In this document: positions 14,410-19,784 of the stretch, in pieces | How the letters are laid out: the number at the start of each line of letters is the position of its first letter | Position numbering within the stretch: the first letter of the stretch is position 1 | IMG/VR virus record: IMGVR_UViG_3300035034_002788 | Location: 1 to 20,798 of that record | Reading direction: 5' to 3' (one strand) | DNA from: a virus | DNA length: 20,798 nt | Program-made: the position numbers and the translations under genes | The notes under the pieces: model-generated | Seen by the model: only the letters and a program-made list of their open reading frames with translations | Told to the model about the DNA's origin: nothing | Database searches by the model: none

Positions 14410-15477
14410 ATGTCTTGGGATAACACAGCACCATCCTCGATCGACCAGACGACTGCCTTCACAAGTGGCAGTCCGTCTGCCGTCGATGCGGATACCGCAT
14501 TTGATAATGGCAGCCCGTCCGCTATTGATGCGGATACTGCATTCGGTAATGGCTGGCACGCTTCCATTGATGCTGATGTTAATTTTAATAATGGTAGTCC
14601 CGCTTCCATCGATGCCGATGAGCCTTTTGTCGATTTTCCTGCGTTCGCCATTGATGACCTTATTGGAGGATATCTCTATCAATACGATCATCCAGGAGGA
14701 GCCTTGCTTAATACCTATCCGATTTATGGCAATACCGCTCTCGATCAATACAATAATCTTGATATTGCAACAGACGACGATTGGGATCCGGAACCTACCG
14801 ATGACGATGATCATTTCTGGATGCTCGAAGATGCGGATGGGAATTTTTTTCGCGCCGAAGATGTCGATCTCAATACTCCAGGTTCTCCATTTGACGGAAA
14901 TTTCAAGATCCTTGGTGCCGCACATGGGTTAATTTCTCAAGCCGTATCTTTCAACGGATCCGCACCTGCGGAAAAAGATCAAAGCGCTGCCTTTGATAAT
15001 ACCGCACCTTCCGCGAAGGATCAAAGCGCCGCTTTCGATAATACCGTTCCCACCGAGAAAGATCAGGATGTAACTTTTAATAATACGAGTCCCGCTGAAA
15101 TCTCCGCCGAAGCACCGATGGATAATACTACACCCGAGCAAGTGGTTCTCCCAGGAGAAGCCTCGCCCATCGGTCCATCACTTGGACCCACCAGTCCCCT
15201 CGAAGTCGCTCACACGGAGACGCTTCTCAACACACAAAATTACCGCGTTACCGTCGGTTCTCGAGTCGCACCGGTCACAATCACACTTCCCGATCCTCCT
15301 GGAGTCGGTCAATGGATCGAAATTATCGATGCAAGCGAAGATGCAGCAGCATATCCGATCACCGTCGATGCGGGTTCAGAAGAATTCTCAGGATTCGGTG
15401 GCACCACTTACGAAATCGACCGCAATGGAGCGGCATTGGAAATCTACTATACAAATTCAAAATGGAAACCATTATAA
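14410..15477 (+). CDS. Repeat-containing tail/virion protein
   Basis: A 355-residue acidic protein with two arrays of an exact 14-residue period. Array one covers residues 4-73 (units such as DNGSPSAIDADTAF), array two residues 182-237 plus a partial unit (for example DNTAPSAKDQSAAF). The consensus is (D/N)N(G/T)xPSxxDxxxAF. Between them lies an Asp/Tyr-rich region (DNNLDIATDDDWDPEPTDDDDHFW). The C-terminal ~90 residues (NYRVTVGSRVAPVTITLPDPPGVGQWIEIIDAS) look like a beta domain common in phage tail-fibre and appendage proteins. Asp-rich repeats might bind calcium. Host-contact or structural role is inferred from position next to other tail-tip-like genes; I recognise no specific family. Confidence 0.65.
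   Translation: MSWDNTAPSSIDQTTAFTSGSPSAVDADTAFDNGSPSAIDADTAFGNGWHASIDADVNFNNGSPASIDADEPFVDFPAFAIDDLIGGYLYQYDHPGGALLNTYPIYGNTALDQYNNLDIATDDDWDPEPTDDDDHFWMLEDADGNFFRAEDVDLNTPGSPFDGNFKILGAAHGLISQAVSFNGSAPAEKDQSAAFDNTAPSAKDQSAAFDNTVPTEKDQDVTFNNTSPAEISAEAPMDNTTPEQVVLPGEASPIGPSLGPTSPLEVAHTETLLNTQNYRVTVGSRVAPVTITLPDPPGVGQWIEIIDASEDAAAYPITVDAGSEEFSGFGGTTYEIDRNGAALEIYYTNSKWKPL
14419..14628 (+). repeat. Five tandem 42-base coding repeats
   Basis: The first array of the repeat protein: five units of exactly 14 codons with consensus (D/N)NGSPSAIDADTAF. Base identity between units is high in GGCAGTCC/TCTGC and GATGC/GGATAC stretches. Copy number could change by slippage or recombination without breaking the frame. 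Confidence 0.85.
14953..15120 (+). repeat. Four tandem 42-base coding repeats, second array
   Basis: Units of 14 codons with consensus DNTAPSxKDQSAAF, followed by a partial fifth unit (DNTTPEQVV). They share the phase and the N-T/G-x-P...D...F skeleton of the first array, so both probably come from one ancestral unit and later diverged. Confidence 0.82.
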
Positions 15478-15756
15478 ATGTCCTCAGTATCCGTCACCAC
15501 TACATCCGCTAATATCATTCCTGCCACGTCGCGAAAATTCCTCATTTTGCAAAATATCAGTGATGAAGATATTTATATCAATATCAATGGTCCTGTTACT
15601 GTTGCCGATGGTGCCGAAGCCGGTCTTCGCATTAAAGCAGATGGCGGAAGCATGTCTTTCCCCGATCTCATTAGCTCCTCCAGAGCCAACGACTTTTCTG
15701 TCCACGCCATTCACGGTGGCGTCGGATCCAAATCTCTCCGCATCATTGAAGGATAA
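15478..15756 (+). CDS. Small beta-sandwich virion protein
   Basis: A 92-residue protein starting directly after the previous stop. The pattern is SRKFLILQNISDEDIYININGPVTV, then GLRIKADGGSMSF and DFSVHAIHGGVGSKSLRIIEG. Alternating hydrophobic strands and turns of this kind are frequent in small phage tail or capsid decoration proteins, where 'L.L.N.S...IY...G......G..I..G' is a common signature. The same pattern recurs in the next two genes, so all three may share a fold. No catalytic motif is present. The function is inferred from context only. Confidence 0.62.
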   Translation: MSSVSVTTTSANIIPATSRKFLILQNISDEDIYININGPVTVADGAEAGLRIKADGGSMSFPDLISSSRANDFSVHAIHGGVGSKSLRIIEG

Positions 15757-15761
15757 TTACC

Positions 15762-16211
15762 ATGAGTTTTAACATCACAGAACCCATCGATTCAGAAACC
15801 GCCGCCGCTAAAGCCAATAAAGACGGTACTGGCCTCACCAATCTAATCTCAGGTTGGCTCGCAAGCTTGCTCCCTACCAACACTGACCGAGCGGCTTGGC
15901 TAATAGCACTAAACGCACCGCCATTATACACATCAGCCAACATCAGTGCCGCTAAAACAATCGTAGAGACGCCCGTTGAAATATTTGCAGGAGTTAGCCT
16001 ATTGGCTGGTCGCACGTGGTTAGCTATCCGCAATGAGTCTACTGATACACGTATCCGATTCGGTCGATTAACTGCAAACCTGCAACGTGACGGTGAGATA
16101 ATCGAGCCCGGGGCATTTGTCCTCATCCAGTTTTTACCGGGTGTGACTACAGCAATCTACGCCTCGTCTGAAGGGGCGGCTATCAAAGCACACATTACGG
16201 AGGATGTATAA
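15762..16211 (+). CDS. Beta-rich virion protein with extra N-terminal segment (paralogue 1)
   Basis: A 149-residue protein. The first ~60 residues (for example EPIDSETAAAKANKDGTGLTNL and LASLLPTNTDRAAWLIAL) are helical and resemble linker segments of tail-fibre proteins. From residue ~68 (ISAAKTIVETPVEI) to the end it closely matches the next gene: LAIRNESTDTRIRFGRLTANLQRDGEIIEPG here versus LTIRNDSSDTRIRIGRLTTNLQRDGQVIEPG there. Both end with IYAxSEGAAIKxxI. The gene may be a fusion of a tail-derived N-terminus with the duplicated domain. It sits two bases before paralogue 2. Likely a structural appendage of the tail; function inferred. Confidence 0.65.
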   Translation: MSFNITEPIDSETAAAKANKDGTGLTNLISGWLASLLPTNTDRAAWLIALNAPPLYTSANISAAKTIVETPVEIFAGVSLLAGRTWLAIRNESTDTRIRFGRLTANLQRDGEIIEPGAFVLIQFLPGVTTAIYASSEGAAIKAHITEDV

Positions 16212-16213
16212 TA

Positions 16214-16501
16214 ATGATCTTAGAACTATCAGGACAATCCGCAAAAGTAACGGCCACTAAGACAATTGTCGAAACGCCAGCCGAGGCCAATGTGAGCGGG
16301 ACTAATTTAGTTGGTCGCACTAAACTGACAATACGTAATGACTCGTCAGACACGCGTATTCGCATTGGTCGATTAACTACAAACCTTCAACGCGACGGTC
16401 AAGTGATCGAGCCAGGCGACACAATCACATTATTTCCAACTACCACAATTTACGCGTGTTCCGAAGGAGCAGCGATTAAAACAAATATCAGCGAGAACTA
16501 A
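16214..16501 (+). CDS. Beta-rich virion protein (paralogue 2)
   Basis: A 95-residue single-domain copy of the C-terminal part of the preceding gene. About two thirds of positions agree over the core, and the DNA is also similar in places (CGATTAACTRCAAACCT). It lacks the ~60-residue N-terminal segment. The start at 16214 follows GGAGG about eight bases upstream. Together with the upstream copy and the 92-residue gene it forms a trio of probable beta-sandwich proteins next to the DGR target, so they may mount the receptor-binding protein on the tail. That role is inferred. Confidence 0.65.
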   Translation: MILELSGQSAKVTATKTIVETPAEANVSGTNLVGRTKLTIRNDSSDTRIRIGRLTTNLQRDGQVIEPGDTITLFPTTTIYACSEGAAIKTNISEN

Positions 16502-16502
16502 A

Positions 16503-16715
16503 ATGACAAATATTATCACACTACTAAACAACGGGACGGCTCAAATAGACGTCGATTTTACGGACGAATCTGTCGATCTCCAGTCATCCACCACCATAAT
16601 TGGCGATGAACAAAAAGCACTCAATTTCTTGCCAATATTCGAGGCTGATTTGAGATTTAATAATTCACACCTTTTCCCACAGCCGGAACCTATTATTAAC
16701 GAGGAGGGACTATAA
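16503..16715 (+). CDS. Small protein of unknown function before the DGR target
   Basis: A 70-residue acidic protein (MTNIITLLNNGTAQIDVDF to the C-terminal PEPIINEEGL), tightly packed between paralogue 2 and the DGR target gene, one base from each. It has alternating hydrophobic residues but no motif I recognise, no signal peptide and no membrane helix. Dense packing and consistent frame support a real gene. Small acidic proteins in this position may be tail-tip connectors or chaperones for the receptor-binding protein, but the sequence does not show it. Confidence 0.65.
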   Translation: MTNIITLLNNGTAQIDVDFTDESVDLQSSTTIIGDEQKALNFLPIFEADLRFNNSHLFPQPEPIINEEGL

Positions 16716-16716
16716 T

Positions 16717-17913
16717 ATGCATATAGCACAATCAAAAACTAGATCAGTAGCTGATCAATTTAATCGTCTACGTGCGGCGGAAATGAGCGTTGTGCAAGCG
16801 GCGCTTAACAATGGGTATCTCATCACGGATGCACTCACACAGCGAGAACTGCGAGAGCGAGTTGAGACCGCGAGCGATGGTAAAAATACCGTACTCTTCA
16901 CAGATGAAGGAGTGCCAGGAATTTACGTCCGCATCCCAGCAAATGCACTTGCACTTGGAAGTCTCGCCACTGAATTAGGTATATCGGGACTCCTTCACGA
17001 GGCATTTAAAGTTGGGGGAGCGTGGAAGGATGAAATTTTGATAGGAAAATATCAGGGTTTTATGGTCAATCACACCACAGGTGCGAGGATTGATAACGAC
17101 GCCTCCACCGCCATTCCTAACGCTAGAGTTGCGTGCCTCCCCATGACAGCCCCGGGCTATCTGGTTAATTTCGATTTATGCCTAAACTCATGCGCTAATA
17201 ATGGATCAGGTTATCACCTAATCTCAAACCCAGAATGGTCGTATCTGTACCTACTAACGCTCGCAAACGGTCGAGAAGTCCGAGGCAACAACAACAACCT
17301 TGGAGCTGATTATGTCCGCACCGACGAAACCTGCAAATGGGCGACAGGAGACGAATCAAATAAACGCGGGTTAGCAGGATCAGGCCCTGTGTCATGGACA
17401 CACGATGGCACCCCCTATGGCGTATATGACCTCAACGGAAATGTTTGGGAATGGTGTTCTCAACTCCGCCTAAACGCTGGAGAAATCCAGATATTAGAGG
17501 AGTTTACAGGAGACCACACAGCCGTGTCAACGGACTGGAAGACAATCGACTCAACAACGGGTAATATTGTAGCCGCTGGATCGGCAGGATCGTTAAAGAT
17601 TGATAGCATCGCCTCCGTGCCTGTAATTAGCGATACAATAACGTCATCGGCGGCCGCCGCTAGGCATACACAATTTAACGCACTCACGGCAAATATAACC
17701 GTCCCAGCTCGCGCTAAACGCCTTGGACTTTACCCATTAGCAACATCCCCAACAAGAGGTCGATTCTACTCAGTCAATGTAACTGAGCGGCTCCCCGTCC
17801 GCGGTGGCGGTTGGATCAACGCCTCCCTTGCAGGCGTTGCCGCGCTCGGCCTCAACATCCCTCGGTCCAACCGCATCGGCAGCTTTGGGTTCCGTCCCGC
17901 TTTTGCAACCTGA
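16717..17913 (+). CDS. DGR target: FGE/C-type-lectin-fold variable receptor-binding protein
   Basis: A 398-residue protein, probably displayed at the tail tip to bind host receptors. The N-terminal ~100 residues are unique. The rest has the formylglycine-generating enzyme/C-type-lectin fold used by many DGR targets: WKDEILIGKYQGF, GSGYHLISNPEWSYLYLL, GVYDLNGNVWEWC (residues 235-247) and a C-terminus RGGGW...FGFRPAF (362-396). DGR variable proteins end with this W...GFRP pattern, and adenine-specific mutagenesis alters the codons in between. GAGGAGGG lies eight bases before the ATG. The stop overlaps avd. Sulfatase activation is unlikely; a binding role is expected from the DGR context. Confidence 0.9.
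   Translation: MHIAQSKTRSVADQFNRLRAAEMSVVQAALNNGYLITDALTQRELRERVETASDGKNTVLFTDEGVPGIYVRIPANALALGSLATELGISGLLHEAFKVGGAWKDEILIGKYQGFMVNHTTGARIDNDASTAIPNARVACLPMTAPGYLVNFDLCLNSCANNGSGYHLISNPEWSYLYLLTLANGREVRGNNNNLGADYVRTDETCKWATGDESNKRGLAGSGPVSWTHDGTPYGVYDLNGNVWEWCSQLRLNAGEIQILEEFTGDHTAVSTDWKTIDSTTGNIVAAGSAGSLKIDSIASVPVISDTITSSAAAARHTQFNALTANITVPARAKRLGLYPLATSPTRGRFYSVNVTERLPVRGGGWINASLAGVAALGLNIPRSNRIGSFGFRPAFAT
17799..17910 (+). other. DGR variable region (VR) at the 3' end of the target gene
   Basis: Residues 362-398 match DGR variable regions. Positions usually encoded by AAC in a template now read ATC (Ile367), GGC (Gly378), ATC (Ile381), CGC (Arg386), ATC (Ile387), GGC (Gly388) and AGC (Ser389). 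All keep C in the third base, exactly as A-to-N mutagenesis of AAC would leave them; Asn368, Asn380 and Asn385 remain AAC. TTT (Phe390) may derive from ATT. The conserved ends (RGGGW, FGFRPAF) mark the region. No template copy is visible in this window. Confidence 0.82.
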
Positions 17914-17935
17914 TGACTGATAAACTGATGACTGA
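17910..17935 (+). repeat. 11-base direct repeat at the target stop / avd start
   Basis: CTGATGACTGA occurs at 17910-17920 and 17925-17935, separated by TAAA. The first copy contains the target stop and an avd start; the second contains an alternative in-frame ATG. The repeat lies immediately downstream of the VR, where DGRs often keep elements needed for homing. It may be a short duplication with no function. Confidence 0.7.
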
Positions 17936-18215
17936 CACGCCATATAAGGGATTTTTGCTCCAGGATAAAACAATACAGTTTATCCATGAGCTATATATTG
18001 CCCTGAAAATGTACCCCAAATGCGAACGCCACGTGCTTGCGCAAGAAACCCGAATTAGTGCGTATCGAATCCTTAGATACATTATACAAGCATCAAAAAG
18101 CAGAAATAAATCCAGAGCGGTCGAAGCCGCGGATGTCGAAGTCGCACAACACGCCAACCCAAATAAGCTAATCCGCCAAATTTTCCAAAGCTTAACCGCT
18201 AACTCTAATAATTAA
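17913..18215 (+). CDS. avd: Avd-like DGR accessory variability protein
   Basis: A 100-residue basic helical protein starting in the stop codon of the target (TGATG); another in-frame ATG is at 17928. The stretch IQFIHELYIALKMYPKCERHVLAQETRISAYRILRYIIQASKSRNKSR matches the Avd/four-helix-bundle family (bAvd), which typically reads 'Y.L...FPK.ER..L...I......LL..I..A'. Avd pentamers bind the DGR reverse transcriptase and template RNA and are required for mutagenic cDNA synthesis. The C-terminal part (NPNKLIRQIFQSL) fits the last helix, slightly shortened. The neighbouring target strongly supports the call. Its usual partner, the reverse transcriptase, is missing from this window. Confidence 0.8.
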   Translation: MTDKLMTDTPYKGFLLQDKTIQFIHELYIALKMYPKCERHVLAQETRISAYRILRYIIQASKSRNKSRAVEAADVEVAQHANPNKLIRQIFQSLTANSNN

Positions 18216-18225
18216 AGATCTTTAA
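18212..18225. other. 14-base palindrome at the avd stop
   Basis: TTAAAGATCTTTAA is a perfect palindrome containing the avd stop codon. With its flanks it is almost purely A/T-rich. It could end the DGR transcript weakly or be chance; no T-run follows. Confidence 0.4.
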
Positions 18226-18246
18226 AATGAACCAAAACAACTTTAA

Positions 18247-18762
18247 ATGAGCATAATACAGGTCATGGCCGAACTCGGTGGTGTAGGTGCCGCTGCCCCA
18301 TTAGTGGGTGGCCTCTTTTCGAGTGCAATGAATGGATGGCGGGAATCGCTGATCCTCGCTCGCAATCTCAACAAAGAAGCCGCAGACCTCGAAAACGCTA
18401 ACAATGTAATTAAGCTCAAGGAATTAGAATCTGGAAAGCTTGGAAAACAGGTGGTCTGGATGATTGTATTCACTTCACTGGCCGTCCTTTCCGCTGGGGT
18501 GTGGGTTCCTGTGTTGGGAATTCTGATACATATCGTTTATGCTTTATGCGATATCGCGGATCAAGCTCCAACGATTGCCGTAGTGTGGTACTGGCCGACG
18601 CAAGGAAGTTTTTTATTCTTTGAATGGGAAAATCTAAAAACATTCACTGTAGGTCCGAAAAATGCGACCTACACCATAGCAATTCTCCCCTCATTTATTT
18701 CAATGTCCGCAAATGCCGTTTCATTTTTCATGATGAACCGCGTAAGGAAAAAACTTTATTAA
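18247..18762 (+). CDS. Membrane protein, possible holin
   Basis: A 171-residue protein with an amphipathic N-terminus (AELGGVGAAAPLVGGLFSSAMNGW), a charged helix (residues ~38-65) and hydrophobic segments at ~69-100 (WMIVFTSLAVLSAGVWVPVLGILIHIVYAL) and ~143-163, ending in a basic tail (NRVRKKLY). The order of a soluble helix, two or three membrane spans and a Lys/Arg end resembles 3TM/GTA-type phage holins that let endolysin cross the inner membrane. A one-span protein follows, as in holin-spanin pairs. No endolysin gene is visible, so a different membrane role is possible. The leader is A/T-rich without Shine-Dalgarno. Confidence 0.55.
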   Translation: MSIIQVMAELGGVGAAAPLVGGLFSSAMNGWRESLILARNLNKEAADLENANNVIKLKELESGKLGKQVVWMIVFTSLAVLSAGVWVPVLGILIHIVYALCDIADQAPTIAVVWYWPTQGSFLFFEWENLKTFTVGPKNATYTIAILPSFISMSANAVSFFMMNRVRKKLY

Positions 18763-18784
18763 TCTCAAACCAATTAGTTTATAA

Positions 18785-19159
18785 ATGACCGATATCGATC
18801 TTAGCAAAGGCAAACTCCCCGTAACATTAGTGACCTCTAGTTACATGGTGTTAATTGGTATCATCGTTACTATCTATATTTCAAACGAGAAATATAGACT
18901 CAAGGAATATGTCAAAGATCAGATCAAAAATGAAGTAACCGAAGCGATAAAACCAATCAAACTCGGTAACGATCAAATACTCCAACGGCTCAGCGTCGAA
19001 CAGGTCCAAGCGTGGGCATCACAAGATAAGAGAAACGAGTATATCATCGCAAAGAGCGTATGGGAAAGCACCCAAGGTCTCAACCAATGGGATTACCCGT
19101 TCCCCGATCCGAATTATATCCGATCACTGAGAACCGGTGAGGAAAAAGGAAAAAAATAA
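18785..19159 (+). CDS. Single-span membrane protein, possible spanin
   Basis: A 124-residue protein with one N-terminal membrane segment (residues ~13-33, VTLVTSSYMVLIGIIVTIYI) and a charged, helical periplasm-facing or cytoplasmic remainder (RLKEYVKDQIKNEVTEAIKPIKLGNDQILQRLS), ending in a Lys-rich tail. A membrane anchor plus helical domain is how i-spanins (Rz-like) look. No overlapping lipoprotein gene (Rz1-like) with a lipobox is visible in the other frames here. It lies between the possible holin and the tail chaperone genes. Function is inferred from topology and neighbours. Confidence 0.5.
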   Translation: MTDIDLSKGKLPVTLVTSSYMVLIGIIVTIYISNEKYRLKEYVKDQIKNEVTEAIKPIKLGNDQILQRLSVEQVQAWASQDKRNEYIIAKSVWESTQGLNQWDYPFPDPNYIRSLRTGEEKGKK

Positions 19160-19170
19160 AATTTAAAGAT

Positions 19171-19653
19171 ATGGAAAAAAACAACACACCCGAACAAAAC
19201 CTCACCGACATTCTCAAGGAAGGTCGCCAGATCACAATCGAACGCGCCGAAGCGGGTAAACCCGTAACGGAAGAAATTTTCGTCCACGAAGTTACTTATG
19301 AGGATATCGTCGATGGTCCCTATATCAAACTTTTGAAGAATGATATACGCGAGATGTTCGAATGGCTTTTGGATAAACCCAAAGGCTGGACCAAATCCCT
19401 CACCCGAGAGAGTTGGCAATCGCTTCGGGAAACGGAGGAAGCCATAAATTTCGACTTCGCCCTCGCCGAGATCAAAGCAATTCACGATCGGGGAGGGCAA
19501 CTGAAGTTCATCGACGAACAGATCATCGAGCAAGCAAAGATGATGATGTCTTTAGTTCCCTCTGCAACCAACTTGCAGACTACGCCAGGGTACAAAAAAT
19601 CAGTCGTAAGCAATGCCTCAAAGCGACCCCATCCTGGGTTGAAACCGTCCTGA
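19171..19653 (+). CDS. Tail assembly chaperone, gpG-like
   Basis: A 160-residue acidic, helical protein just before the tape measure gene. This is the place of the G gene in lambda-type tails, whose product guides polymerisation of tail tube around the tape measure. The N-terminal ~60 residues hold strands (RQITIERAEAGKPVTEEIFVHEVTYEDIVDG) and the middle is helical (EMFEWLLDKPKGW, IDEQIIEQAKMMMSLV). The C-terminal ~20 residues (KSVVSNASKRPHPGLKPS) are likely filler after the frameshift site. The leader (AAAATTTAAAGAT) has no Shine-Dalgarno. Assignment rests on position, size and the overlapping second frame. Confidence 0.68.
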   Translation: MEKNNTPEQNLTDILKEGRQITIERAEAGKPVTEEIFVHEVTYEDIVDGPYIKLLKNDIREMFEWLLDKPKGWTKSLTRESWQSLRETEEAINFDFALAEIKAIHDRGGQLKFIDEQIIEQAKMMMSLVPSATNLQTTPGYKKSVVSNASKRPHPGLKPS

Positions 19654-19784
19654 AATCGTCCCTTAAATCCGAACGTCGCCAAGCCGCATTTGTAATTCGT
19701 GGCACCTACGAAGCATCTTTCGCGCTTCAAGATAAAAAACATTTTCCAAAATTCGATACCTACCTAAAGAGCCTAAATGAGTAA
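19171..19784 (+). CDS. Probable -1 frameshift product, gpGT-like
   Basis: The frame -1 to G stays open from before 19413 to a TAA at 19782-19784 and overlaps the tape measure start by 8 bases. At 19593-19599 the G frame reads TAC AAA AAA, giving the slippery C AAA AAA. Slipping back one base continues as ISRKQCLKATPSWVETVL and on to FDTYLKSLNE, adding 61 residues for a 204-residue fusion. In lambda and many siphoviruses a -1 shift of this kind makes the GT chaperone, with the T part contacting tube protein. The site is weaker than the classical G GGA AAG. An independent start for the second frame is not evident. Confidence 0.55.

Noticed and set aside
14392-14925. 177-codon frame on the minus strand
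   Set aside because: It mirrors the 42-base repeats of the + strand gene, is Ile/Gly-rich and repetitive, and opposes all neighbours.
17284-17298. AAC-rich stretch (RGNNNNLG) as a DGR template repeat
   Set aside because: It lies inside the target's coding region, is only about 15 bases and shares no flanks with the variable region; it is a normal loop.
17811-17912. Upstream extension of avd to the ATG-like TTG at 17811
   Set aside because: It would cover the variable region in another frame and gives an Arg/Pro/Cys-rich N-terminus unlike Avd; the ATG at 17913 overlapping the target stop is more natural.
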